A stretch of DNA of 64,000 bases from Opitutales bacterium (lineage in GTDB: Bacteria; Verrucomicrobiota; Verrucomicrobiia; Opitutales; Oceanipulchritudinaceae), in assembly GCA_020831525.1 (NCBI GenBank), contig JAFIGH010000004.1, positions 43,700 to 107,699 on the forward strand, in the 5' to 3' direction. A model generated the notes under the pieces. The model did no database searches and was not told the origin of the DNA. It was given only the letters and a program-made list of their open reading frames with translations. Position 1 is the stretch's first letter. Each line of letters opens with the position of its first letter. This document shows, one piece after another, positions 7,642-19,388 of the stretch. A program made the position numbers and the translations under genes.

Positions 7642-10149
7642 ATGAAAAGCCACACACGACTCCGCACACTGAACAAGACACTGCTGGCGTGCCTTGCGAT
7701 CACACCGCTCGCTGCCGCACAGGAAATCATCGAAGTCCCGGGGTGGACCTACCACCGCTACGGCGAAGAGATCGGCCTGCTCGGCAACCGCTTTATTGCC
7801 TATGTTCCGGAGAGCTATGATCCGGACCGGCTTTACCGGGTGTTCCTCAACAGCCACGGAGCGGGAAGCAATCCCGAGTCCAGCGTCAGCAGCATGCTTT
7901 CGACATTCAACGAGCGCGGGGTCGACGATATCATTGCCGTGTTTCCCCACCAGACCGGGGCGGTCGGCGAGTGGCGCTTCTCGCACCCGGACCTGCCGGC
8001 CACGCAGGATATCCTTGCGCACTTCCAGAAGATCCGGCGCGACTTCAATGTCTACGAGAAGATTTTTGTCCACGGTTTTTCTCTTGGCGGCCAGTTTACG
8101 ACATCGTTCGGCATGTTCCTTGCCGACGAAATCATCGCCGCTGCCGCCGGTGGTTTCGGCAACAGCATCACCTTGCCCAACGGAGACCATTACTGGTCCG
8201 GAGAACTCGTCTCCGACATATCCGGGTTTAACTTCGGAGCGCAATATTTCCCCTACGCCACGCTGACACCGCCGGAAACCTTCAGGGATATCCCGTGGTT
8301 TCTCTACGTCGGGCTAAATGAGCAGCAGTCACGTATCGACGGCACAGAGATTTTCGACAGCGCCCTCACAGATGCAGGCGCGGACGTCACCGCACTTTAC
8401 GTGGACGGCGTCGGTCACGACATAACCGCAGGCATACGCGATGCCCTCATTGATTTCTACGTTGAAAAGGTCCGCACAGACAACCTTCCGCCCGTCGCCG
8501 ACGCCGTGATCACCCATACCGCTGGCCTCATCGTGCAGTTCGACGCCACCGGTTCCAGCGATCCGGACGGTCACATCGCGCGCTACGAATGGGTCTTTGG
8601 CGACGGCGAACGCGCCCTCGGCGATGTCGCCTCCCATCCCGGGACGCGCGCCCACACCGCCGTGGCCACCCACACTTTCAGCATGCCGGGCACCTACATC
8701 GTGCGCCTCCGCGCGACCGACAACGACAACGACATGAACACAATTTTCCGGGCGGTCTCCGTCGAGGAAGAAGACCTTTCGGTCACCACCCCGCCGACAA
8801 CCTACGCCGTCCACGTGGATACGCCCTACGCCACCGAATACGAGTTCACCCAATCCGATTTCACGGACGCAGTGGACATCAGCGGCGGCCGCAGCCTCGA
8901 AAAGATCCGCATCCATTCCCTCCCCATCAAGGGAACGCTGCGCCTGAATGGAGTCCCCGTGGAAGCCGGGCAGGAGGTAAGCTACACCGAAATCCCCTTC
9001 CTCGCCTACCGCTCGCCGTCCAACGAAGGCGAAGATTTTTTTGAATACAACGCCCACGACGGTGCCTCATGGTCGCCGTTCGACACCTCCCGCGTGAACA
9101 TCATGATCGGTGACGCGCCGGAGAGCGAACTCTTCACGGAAATCAATCCGGTATCCGGCAGCGACTACGCCACCGGCACGCTCGGCGTCGGCACGCTCTA
9201 TTTTACCAACGAACAGTCTGAGATTTCGCAGGTGCCGCCCGAACTGGATGGCGCGCCCATCATCCGCCCGAGCAGCATCCCCGACCGCACGTCCACTGCC
9301 GAGGTCGCGCTCACCTTCCGCGTGACACAGGACGCCACGGTCTACATCGCCTACGATCCCCGCCCGCACGCCAGCTCCACCCCGCCCGATTGGCTCGCGG
9401 ACTACTGGACGGAGGAGACCTTCGAGGTGCCGCTGCGCTCGTGGTTCGACTTCCGGCTCTACCGGCGCGAATTTTCCGCCGACAGCGTTGTCGAGACGGG
9501 TGGCAACCGCGCCGCCGGATGGAGCGGCAACAACAGCATGTATTTCATCATCGGCCTTCCCGAAGGTGCGGCGCGGCCCACGCTTGCGGCGGCGAACGTA
9601 GAAGCGGAAGGCGGCGCGGCGCGGCCCTTTTCGCGCCCCTTCTTTGAAGAGCGGTTTCAACCCGGCGGGGGCGCCGCCCTCACCGAAGTGCGGATTGACC
9701 GCCTGCCCTTCCACGGGCGTCTTCTCCTCGGCGGCGCCGAACTCAGCGCCGGAGATGTCATTTCCGCGGGCGAACTCGACACACTCGCCTACGAGCCTGG
9801 CTCGGGCTACGCCGGGTTCGACAATTTCATCTGGAACGCAAGCGACGGCGAAGTCTTCGCGGAGCAGGCCGTCAAAGTGAACCTCACGGTGACCTTGCCG
9901 CCGCCCGCACCGGACGCGGCGCCGATACTCGGTATTACACGCGCCGCCGACGGCGGATTCAACCTCGCATGGCATGGGCGCGTCGACCGCCGCTACACCC
10001 TCCGCCACGGCAGTGATCTCGGCGGCCCCGCCGAATGGGAAGCCGTCGAAGTCATCGACGGTGTCGACGGTCCCATGGAACGGGCTGTCCTCCTCGACGC
10101 CGAGGCCCCGGCGAGACAATTCTGGATAATCGAAGTCGAACCCAAATGA
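7642..10149 (+). CDS. Secreted esterase with PKD and cadherin-like domains
   Basis: An 835-residue exported protein. The signal peptide starts MKSHTRLRTLNKTLLACL and ends near LAAAQ. Residues 25-280 are an alpha/beta hydrolase of the PHB-depolymerase or feruloyl-esterase type: nucleophile elbow GFSLGG with Ser147 and a late DGVGHD with candidate His259. Residues 290-380 form a PKD domain (DATGSSDPDGHIARYEWVFGDG begins it, split here across two strands). Two cadherin-like modules follow, each with a LP-x-K/H-G-x-L core, a lone G-x-x-I step and a final NA-x-DG. The last 60 residues resemble the C-terminal module of the GH88 enzyme. Start 7642 is chosen for the leader; 7573 and 7621 are in frame. 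A role in removing ester groups from a polysaccharide is inferred. Confidence 0.75.
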   Translation: MKSHTRLRTLNKTLLACLAITPLAAAQEIIEVPGWTYHRYGEEIGLLGNRFIAYVPESYDPDRLYRVFLNSHGAGSNPESSVSSMLSTFNERGVDDIIAVFPHQTGAVGEWRFSHPDLPATQDILAHFQKIRRDFNVYEKIFVHGFSLGGQFTTSFGMFLADEIIAAAAGGFGNSITLPNGDHYWSGELVSDISGFNFGAQYFPYATLTPPETFRDIPWFLYVGLNEQQSRIDGTEIFDSALTDAGADVTALYVDGVGHDITAGIRDALIDFYVEKVRTDNLPPVADAVITHTAGLIVQFDATGSSDPDGHIARYEWVFGDGERALGDVASHPGTRAHTAVATHTFSMPGTYIVRLRATDNDNDMNTIFRAVSVEEEDLSVTTPPTTYAVHVDTPYATEYEFTQSDFTDAVDISGGRSLEKIRIHSLPIKGTLRLNGVPVEAGQEVSYTEIPFLAYRSPSNEGEDFFEYNAHDGASWSPFDTSRVNIMIGDAPESELFTEINPVSGSDYATGTLGVGTLYFTNEQSEISQVPPELDGAPIIRPSSIPDRTSTAEVALTFRVTQDATVYIAYDPRPHASSTPPDWLADYWTEETFEVPLRSWFDFRLYRREFSADSVVETGGNRAAGWSGNNSMYFIIGLPEGAARPTLAAANVEAEGGAARPFSRPFFEERFQPGGGAALTEVRIDRLPFHGRLLLGGAELSAGDVISAGELDTLAYEPGSGYAGFDNFIWNASDGEVFAEQAVKVNLTVTLPPPAPDAAPILGITRAADGGFNLAWHGRVDRRYTLRHGSDLGGPAEWEAVEVIDGVDGPMERAVLLDAEAPARQFWIIEVEPK

Positions 10150-10203
10150 TCCGGGCCGGAAGCGGGATTACGCTTTCTGGATTCCCGGTTCAGGCTTCAT
10201 CCC

Positions 10204-12831
<2,628 letters not shown>

Positions 12832-12845
12832 GCCTCTCCTTCCGC
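12832..12845 (-). promoter_or_regulatory. Strong ribosome binding site of clpB
   Basis: On the minus strand GGAAGGAGAGGC ends directly at the ATG at 12831, placing AGGAG about four to five bases upstream. It fixes the clpB start against the longer open frame. In the remaining 12846-13167 interval I see neither another gene nor a convincing promoter. Confidence 0.6.
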
Positions 12846-13167
12846 ATAAAACATTCCCCCCGCGCACCCATCGACCTGAATCATGAAAGCCCGGATAAGC
12901 GACTCCATACCAATCCCTTAAGAAAAACACCGCTTTCCCGGCCGCCCACCTGCGGCGCGCCGCTACGTCCCTCCGCGACACGATGCGGGACATTTTGACG
13001 CACACGGTCCCCGCATGAAATCCGTCGAAATCACATTTTCAACTGCCGTCCACGGCAATCGCGCACGAAGAAAAAGGAGCTACCGTGCTGTTTCCGATAA
13101 GAGGGGAATTTTCGTTTGCCATGCCCCCGGTCCGTCCTACGGTCCGCCCCTTCCCAACCAAAACTGC

Positions 13168-15756
13168 ATGAAGACAACGACACTGACAGCCGCTTTGGCG
13201 GCAGGGCTGTTTGCAGCGACCAGCCTGTGGGGAACGGAAGAGGAAACGGACCGCGTGGTGGTTCTCGACGACTTTGTCGTGCGGGAAGCGGCGCGCAGTG
13301 CTCCGGAGTCGCTTTCGCCCGCGGGATGGTCGCTCAACAACGTGATGGGTTCGGCGCGCCCGCTGACGGAGACACCTCGGGCGGTTACGGCATTGACCCC
13401 CGAGGCGATGCGGCGTCTGGACATCCGCGACCTCGAAGACCTCCCGCGCTCCGCAGCGGGTGCCGAGCGTATCAACTACTTTGGGCTGGCCGGCGCGCCG
13501 GTGCTGCGCGGCACGAACGCGGGGCTCTACTTCAACGGCATGCTGCGCGCCTTCCAGCGCAATGAAATGCCGACCTCGTTCGGCTCGACCGAGTCGCTCA
13601 CGCTCGTCAAGGGGCCCGCACCCGCCCATTTCGCCCCCACCCTCGTGGGCGGCTATGTCGACATGCTTCCGAAGAGCCCCTACTACGAGCGCGCTCTCGG
13701 CAGTGTGGAATTGAGTGTGGGCCGGTGGGACGCCTACCGCGCGCAGGCTGACTACGGAGCACCATTTCTTTGGGGCGACAGGCCGGCGGCCTACCGCGTA
13801 TCGCTTACCGGGCAACGCGCGAAGAGCTATTTCGACCACGTTCGCAATGACTTTGAATCCATCTACGCGGCGGTGAAGGTCCAGGCCACCCCGCGCGCGA
13901 CCGTCTTCGCGGGAGGAGAGTTCTACCGCTTTCGCAGCAGCGAGGTGCCCGGCGCGAACCGGCCCACGCAGGCATTTATCGATACGGGCGCCTACGTCAT
14001 CGGCGAACCGGCGGATCTAACCTCGCCACGCTGGGAGGGCCGCGCCGCGCGCACACTGCTGGAGTTTCCCTTTACGTTAGTTGTGAATCCGTCGCTACAC
14101 TCTCTCGCCGTGCCCGGCGCGGTCGCGCGGGAGCGCATACCGTCGGAACTGCGCGCGCACATGATCGACCTCAACGATCCGCAAAACGTCGAGCGACTGT
14201 ATTCGCTGCGGCCCGCCGCCGAGGTGCCGTCCTTTGCCTACGGGGGCGATCCCGCCGCTCTCGACGCCCTGCGCGCGGCCGCTGCGGAAGAACTGGCGGC
14301 GGTCGATGCCCGTCCGCAGGATCTCTTCGTCTACACCCCGGAGTATTTCGCGGCAGGCGGCGCGGCCCTCACCGATGTCCTGCCGACAAACCGCATTCTC
14401 GCCGACCCGGACGATTTTGCCGACGCCGAAAACGGCATGTTCTTCCTCAATGTCGAAGGCCGCGGCGCGCCGGGTTGGACGTGGATCAACCGCTCTTTCT
14501 TTGAAGGTGTGCGCACCGACAAACGCTCCACCTACGGTTTTGCCTTCCGCTCGGAGCAAATCCTCGGCGAAAACCAGACCCGCCTGCGCCACGAACTCGA
14601 CGGTACCGACCTCACCGTCGAGGGGGGCCTCTCCGTACGTCTCGCCCACGCGCACATGGCACAGGACTTCGACGCGGAGCCCTTTTCACGGCGGGACCTC
14701 GCACGCGGCGAAATCGCGCCCAACACGCTCGTCTCCGCCGGGGCCGACCGCGGACCCGACGGCACCAACCTCTGGTCTACCTTCGGAGGCGCGAGCGGAC
14801 GCAGCCGCACGCTGCAGACCGCCCTCTTCACCCAAGCCGACTGGAAAGCAACGGAGCGCCTGCGCATCGACGCCGGGGTGCGCGCCGAACGCGTAGAACT
14901 GCGGCGCAGCCTACCCGCCTTCGTCGACAGCCGCTCGTCCGCCGACATCGAACGGCTGAGCGGACGCGACACACTCGAATTCGCCAACGCCGCCCTCCAC
15001 GCCACCTACGAAGCGATCGACGGCATATTCGTCTATGGCGCGGCCCAACGCGGACGAACGCTCGCGCCCGGCGACGGCGGCGTGCTCTTCGGCGAAACCT
15101 CATTTCCCACTGCCGACCTCGGCGAACTTGGCGTCAAATCGGATCTCTTCGACGGTCGTCTCTTCACCAGTCTCTCTGTCTACCGCTGGAACCAGTCGGT
15201 CTTCAGCACGCGCGACGCCTACGCCCGTCCTCTCCGCGGCGAAGGCGTCGAGTTCGAAGCGTTTGTCACGCCAACCCCGGCATGGTCGCTCGTCGCACAT
15301 TTCACGGCGCAGCGCGTTACCCTTCGCGGCGACCGCATCGGCTTCGGCGCGCTGCCCTTCGACGAGGAAGACTGGGCGCTCTCCGGCGGAATCCTCAACG
15401 GCGCCGACCGCGTCAGCCTACCCGACAACCCCGACCAGGTTTACGCCGGGTTTCCCGAAGTCACCGCGCGCCTCTTCGCCCTCTGGGAGCCGGGCACCGG
15501 GCTCGGGCTCGCCGGCGGATTGTCGTGGCGCGACGCATACTGGAGCGATATCGGCCGCACCATGCGCATCCCCGGCGTTGTCCTTGGCGACGCGCAGGTC
15601 TTCTACCGCACCGAGCGCTGGGAAGTCGGGCTCCTCGTCGACAACGTCTTCAACTCCCGCAACTGGGCCGGTGCCGATCCCGTCTTCGCGGCCGGCACCC
15701 TTCTCACTCCCGGCCTCCCGCGTGACTGGCGCCTCAGGGTGCGCGTGGAGTTCTGA
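13168..15756 (+). CDS. TonB-dependent outer membrane receptor
   Basis: An 862-residue protein with signal peptide MKTTTLTAALAAGLFAATS (cleavage near LWG). A plug domain follows (VVLDDFVVREAA as a TonB-box-like start, then RPLTETPRAVTALTPEAMRR and TESLTLVKGPAPA). The remainder is beta-barrel strands ending RLRVRVEF, with the usual terminal phenylalanine of outer-membrane barrels. The receptor imports a siderophore, glycan or other ligand that cannot be named. The start was placed at the signal peptide; 51 in-frame residues upstream do not look like protein. It is divergent from clpB. No TonB, ExbB or transporter gene accompanies it here. Confidence 0.88.
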   Translation: MKTTTLTAALAAGLFAATSLWGTEEETDRVVVLDDFVVREAARSAPESLSPAGWSLNNVMGSARPLTETPRAVTALTPEAMRRLDIRDLEDLPRSAAGAERINYFGLAGAPVLRGTNAGLYFNGMLRAFQRNEMPTSFGSTESLTLVKGPAPAHFAPTLVGGYVDMLPKSPYYERALGSVELSVGRWDAYRAQADYGAPFLWGDRPAAYRVSLTGQRAKSYFDHVRNDFESIYAAVKVQATPRATVFAGGEFYRFRSSEVPGANRPTQAFIDTGAYVIGEPADLTSPRWEGRAARTLLEFPFTLVVNPSLHSLAVPGAVARERIPSELRAHMIDLNDPQNVERLYSLRPAAEVPSFAYGGDPAALDALRAAAAEELAAVDARPQDLFVYTPEYFAAGGAALTDVLPTNRILADPDDFADAENGMFFLNVEGRGAPGWTWINRSFFEGVRTDKRSTYGFAFRSEQILGENQTRLRHELDGTDLTVEGGLSVRLAHAHMAQDFDAEPFSRRDLARGEIAPNTLVSAGADRGPDGTNLWSTFGGASGRSRTLQTALFTQADWKATERLRIDAGVRAERVELRRSLPAFVDSRSSADIERLSGRDTLEFANAALHATYEAIDGIFVYGAAQRGRTLAPGDGGVLFGETSFPTADLGELGVKSDLFDGRLFTSLSVYRWNQSVFSTRDAYARPLRGEGVEFEAFVTPTPAWSLVAHFTAQRVTLRGDRIGFGALPFDEEDWALSGGILNGADRVSLPDNPDQVYAGFPEVTARLFALWEPGTGLGLAGGLSWRDAYWSDIGRTMRIPGVVLGDAQVFYRTERWEVGLLVDNVFNSRNWAGADPVFAAGTLLTPGLPRDWRLRVRVEF

Positions 15757-15845
15757 TACGCAGCTCTTCCAACGCCGGAGAGGTTACATGTTCACTACAG
15801 CCACTGTCGCTTCGCACTTGCTCCAACCCTGCCTTCCCATCCGCA

Positions 15846-15865
15846 CACGGACAAGAATGTCCGTG
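15846..15865. repeat. REP-like palindrome, copy 1
   Basis: CACGGACA-AGAA-TGTCCGTG: perfect 8-bp arms around a 4-base loop, in the 167-bp gap between two convergent genes. A near-identical element lies at 33505-33524 with loop GGAA. The same 20-bp dyad in two intergenic sites, in a genome carrying RAYT genes, suggests a REP family. The rest of 15757-15923 shows nothing else. Confidence 0.6.
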
Positions 15866-15923
15866 GTCCGCTAAACCTGTGCGCCCCAATCCACGCGGTG
15901 CCGCACAAGCCCAACCCTCCCCA

Positions 15924-17621
15924 TCAGTCTGCCCCGCCGCCCTTCGGCGTTTCGAGCCGAACGTGCTTGTAGGGATGCCAGTCGAGAAGATTGGCATGCC
16001 AGCCGCGCACCTCCGGCCGGATGAGGTAGACCGTCACGTAGGTGTAGACCGGACAGATGACCTGCCGCTCCATTAGCATCGATTCCGCCTGAGCGAAGAG
16101 GGCATTGCGCGCCGCCGGGTCGCGGACGCGGTCGGACCGTTCGATGAGGTCGTCGTATGCCTCATCCGCCCACCCGCTGAAGTTGTTCGCGCTCGCCGTC
16201 GTCCAGAGCGAAAGAAAAGTATGCGGGTCAAGGTAGTCGCCGATCCACGCCGCACGGGCGATGTCGAAGTCACCGTTCGCGCGCAGGTCCAGATAGACGC
16301 GAAACTCCACGTTGCGCAGGCGGATGTCGATGCCAAGCTCGCGCCGCCACATCGCTTGCACGGCTTCGGCAATGCGTTGGTGGCTCTCCGAGGTGTTGTA
16401 GAGCAGTTCCAACCGGGGAAAACCCTCGCCGCCCGGAAAGCCCGCCTCAGCGAGCAGCCGACGCGCTTCATCGAGATCGGCCGGCGGCATGCCAGGGGGC
16501 TCGTAGCCGGCGAGACCCGGCGGCGTAAAGCTCTTCGCCGGGATCTGGCCGGCGCCGAGAATTCCGTCCGTGATCGCTTGCCGGTCGATCGCGAGACTCA
16601 AGGCGCGGCGTACCAGTGGATCGTCCAACGGCGGGCGGTCGTGATTGAAGAGGTAGTAGTAGGTTCCCAAATACGGATCGACGCGAAGCACCTCGGGTTC
16701 ATTGCGCCGGTAATGACGCACACGCGGGGGTGGGAGCGCCTCCGTGACGTGCAACTGCCCGGCTTGGAAGGCGCGCTCCTCCGCCCCGAGGTCCGCAATC
16801 GGAAAAAAACGGATGGCATTGAGCGACACCGTCTCCGCGTCCCAGTAGTGAGGGTTCGCTACAGTCTCGATCATCTGGTCGGCACGCCACTGCCCGAGTT
16901 GAAACGGGCCGTTGCCGACGAGCCGCCCCGGCACCGCCCAGCGTGTATCGCGGTGCAACGGATCGCCCTCCGCCAGCAGGACGGACTCCCGCACCGGGAA
17001 TGCCGCCGGGTGCATAAGCAGCTGGAGAAAATACGGCGCGGGCGCGCGCAGGCGCACACGCAGCTCAGCGGGCGAAACCGCTTCGACACCGATCACCCCG
17101 AAGTCGTCCGTCTCTCCGCGGTGAAACGACTCCGCCCCCTCCACGGCATAGAGCATCGTGGCATAGGGCGCGCCCAGCGCGGGCGAAAGCAGGCGTTTCC
17201 ACGAGAAGATGAAGTCATCCGCCGTCAGCCGTTCGCCGTCCGACCACCGGGCGTCCGGTTGAAGAAAGAAGCGGTATTCAAGACCGTCCTCGCTCACGGT
17301 CCATCGGGCCGCCGCACCGGGCACCGGTTCGAGGGTCTCGGGATGAGGAGCAACCAAGCCCTCGAAGAGTGCGAAGAGGATGTTGAAGGCGGAGACCGAA
17401 GTCGTCAGGTGCGGATCCAGCCGCTCCGGCTCCGGCCCGCTCCCGATGAGCAGAATACCGGCCTCCGTCGGGCGCCCCCCCCCCCGCGGCCGTTCACACC
17501 CGGCAAGCAAAAGAAGCCCCAACACCGCACACAGCCATCGACCGGCCGACCGACGCCAAACCACCGCCCGGAACCGCTCCGCCCCCGCTGCCCCATTCCA
17601 TGTTTGCGCGAAAAACCTCAT
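15924..17621 (-). CDS. OppA-like peptide-binding lipoprotein (SBP family 5)
   Basis: A 565-residue lipoprotein. A hydrophobic helix (WLCAVLGLLLLAGC) carries a good lipobox, LLAGC, with Cys42 as the lipidation site. The mature part follows the peptide/nickel-binding family: LDPHLTTSVSAFNILFALFEGL, then WSDGERLTADDFIFSWKRLL, GNGPFQLGQW and LYNTSESHQRIAEAVQAMW. It should bind oligopeptides or similar ligands outside the inner membrane. No dpp or opp permease genes are adjacent, so it is an orphan component. Four to eight residues after the lipidated cysteine the gene has a run of eleven G (minus strand), encoding RGGGR. The ATG at 17621 was chosen as the nearest to the leader; a longer frame to 17720 is open. 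It is divergent from ade. Confidence 0.85.
   Translation of the reverse strand: MRFFAQTWNGAAGAERFRAVVWRRSAGRWLCAVLGLLLLAGCERPRGGGRPTEAGILLIGSGPEPERLDPHLTTSVSAFNILFALFEGLVAPHPETLEPVPGAAARWTVSEDGLEYRFFLQPDARWSDGERLTADDFIFSWKRLLSPALGAPYATMLYAVEGAESFHRGETDDFGVIGVEAVSPAELRVRLRAPAPYFLQLLMHPAAFPVRESVLLAEGDPLHRDTRWAVPGRLVGNGPFQLGQWRADQMIETVANPHYWDAETVSLNAIRFFPIADLGAEERAFQAGQLHVTEALPPPRVRHYRRNEPEVLRVDPYLGTYYYLFNHDRPPLDDPLVRRALSLAIDRQAITDGILGAGQIPAKSFTPPGLAGYEPPGMPPADLDEARRLLAEAGFPGGEGFPRLELLYNTSESHQRIAEAVQAMWRRELGIDIRLRNVEFRVYLDLRANGDFDIARAAWIGDYLDPHTFLSLWTTASANNFSGWADEAYDDLIERSDRVRDPAARNALFAQAESMLMERQVICPVYTYVTVYLIRPEVRGWHANLLDWHPYKHVRLETPKGGGAD
17475..17485 (-). repeat. Homopolymeric G11 tract inside the OppA-like gene
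   Basis: Eleven consecutive C on the plus strand (G on the coding strand) directly after the lipobox codon region, spanning the end of Arg46 through Gly49. A change by one base would shift the frame near the start of the mature protein. In its present length the gene is in frame. Confidence 0.8.
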
Positions 17622-17713
17622 GCCACCAAGGACGCTACAGCCGCGCCCTCGCGTCAAGGCGGGAACAAACGCGCACCATTGCCACGGCGAGCGGAAACCT
17701 CCACTTTGCCCGC

Positions 17714-19372
17714 ATGACACAGAACCGCACCCCGCCCAAGGGCGACGAGGCCGACTTCGAAATCACCGCCAACCTCGCCGATGTCGTCGGCGGCGAAATC
17801 CGACCGGCCCGCGTGACAGTACGCGGCGGCCGGGTGGCGGACATCGCCGCCGCCCCCGCCGCTGCATGCAGCACCTTTCTATCCCCGGGCTGGGTTGATG
17901 CCCATGTGCATATTGAGAGTTCTATGCTCGCCCCCACCGCTTTCGCCCGCGCCGCCGTCGTGCACGGTGTCGTCGCGACCGTGAGCGATCCGCATGAGAT
18001 CGCCAATGTTCTCGGGCGCGAAGGCGTGCTCTGGATGGTGGACAACGCAAAGCGCTCGCCCTTCAAATTTCACTTCGGCGCGCCGTCGTGCGTGCCCGCC
18101 ACCGCTTTCGAGACGGCCGGGGCCGCATTCGGACTCGGGGATGTTGCCGCCCTGCTCGACACGGAGGGCATTCACTTCCTCGCGGAGGTCATGAACTTTC
18201 CCGCCGTCATCGGCGGCGATGAGCACGTGCACGCGATTATCGCCGCCGCCCGCGGTCGCAGTCTGCGCGTCGACGGCCATGCCCCCGGTGTCATGGGCGA
18301 CGACCTCGCCGCCTTCGCCGCCGCCGGCATCGAGACCGACCACGAATGCGTCACGCTCGACGAGGCCCTTGCCCGTCTGCGCCTCGGTGTGCGTGTGGCC
18401 CTCCGCGAGGGATCGGCGGCGCGCAACTTCGACGCCTTGTGGCCCGCCCTCCGCGAATTCCCCGCCGAATGCTTCCTTTGCAGCGACGACAAACACCCCG
18501 ACGACCTCGTGCGCGGCTACCTCGGCGACATCCTGCGTCGCGCCGTTGCCAACGGCGTGTCCCCGATGGACGCGCTCCGCGCCGCCACGCTCAATCCCGT
18601 GCGTCACTACAACCTCCCCGCCGGTCTCCTCGCGCCGGGCGATCCCGCCGACATGGTGGAGTTCGACAACCTTACCGACTTCCGCGTCCGGCGCACATGG
18701 ATCGACGGCCGGTGCGTGGCGGCGGAGGGTCGGACCCACCTGCCCGCCGTGCCGGTCCGGCCCGTGAATGTCTTCCGTGCGCGCCCGGTGGACGAAGCTG
18801 GGCTCACCCTCCCGTGGAGGGCGGACAAACCCTTTCCCGTGATCGTTGCTCGTGACGGGCAGCTCGTCACCGTGAGGGAGGATCTTGTACCCACAATCCG
18901 CGACGGAACCGCCGTCTCTGATCCGGACCGCGATCTTCTCAAGATTGTCGTCGTCAACCGCTACAAGCCCGCGCCGCCCGCCGTCGGTCTGATCCGAAAC
19001 TTCGGTCTGCGCCGCGGAGCGATGGCGGGGAGCGTCGCCCACGATTCGCACAACATCGTCGCCGTCGGTGCCGGAGACACCGCCCTCGCCCGCGCCATAA
19101 ACGCCGTTGTCGAATGCGGCGGCGGCCTCGCCTTCGCCGGTCCCGGCGGTGTCGAAACCCTTCCCCTCCCCATCGCCGGCCTGATGTCCGATGGCGATCC
19201 GTGGACCGTGGCAGAAGCCTTCGAACGCCTCACCGCCCTCGCGCAGGAAGACGGCTGCCCCATGCGATCCCCCTACATGACCCTATCTTTCATGGCGTTA
19301 CTCGTGATCCCCAGCCTCAAAATCAGCGACCGTGGTCTCTTCGACGTCGACCGCTTCACGCTCCTTGGTTGA
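17714..19372 (+). CDS. ade: Adenine deaminase
   Basis: A 552-residue amidohydrolase converting adenine to hypoxanthine with release of ammonia (purine salvage, cytoplasm). Diagnostic sequence: DAHVHIESSM at residues 62-71 with metal-binding His64 and His66, then VVATVSDPHEIANVLG, EVMNFPAVIGGD, VDGHAPGV with the catalytic histidine, and CSDDKHPDDL. The C-terminal adenine deaminase domain (residues 390-552) is complete, including HDSHNIVAVG and GGGLAF. Length is typical. The ATG at 17714 is preferred over an in-frame start at 17600, which would overlap the divergent lipoprotein gene. It stands alone. Confidence 0.95.
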   Translation: MTQNRTPPKGDEADFEITANLADVVGGEIRPARVTVRGGRVADIAAAPAAACSTFLSPGWVDAHVHIESSMLAPTAFARAAVVHGVVATVSDPHEIANVLGREGVLWMVDNAKRSPFKFHFGAPSCVPATAFETAGAAFGLGDVAALLDTEGIHFLAEVMNFPAVIGGDEHVHAIIAAARGRSLRVDGHAPGVMGDDLAAFAAAGIETDHECVTLDEALARLRLGVRVALREGSAARNFDALWPALREFPAECFLCSDDKHPDDLVRGYLGDILRRAVANGVSPMDALRAATLNPVRHYNLPAGLLAPGDPADMVEFDNLTDFRVRRTWIDGRCVAAEGRTHLPAVPVRPVNVFRARPVDEAGLTLPWRADKPFPVIVARDGQLVTVREDLVPTIRDGTAVSDPDRDLLKIVVVNRYKPAPPAVGLIRNFGLRRGAMAGSVAHDSHNIVAVGAGDTALARAINAVVECGGGLAFAGPGGVETLPLPIAGLMSDGDPWTVAEAFERLTALAQEDGCPMRSPYMTLSFMALLVIPSLKISDRGLFDVDRFTLLG

Positions 19373-19388
19373 ACGGGCGGGCAAAACG

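Noticed and set aside
12846..13167. Heat-shock control site for clpB
   Set aside because: No CIRCE inverted repeat and no clear sigma-32-like promoter could be read.
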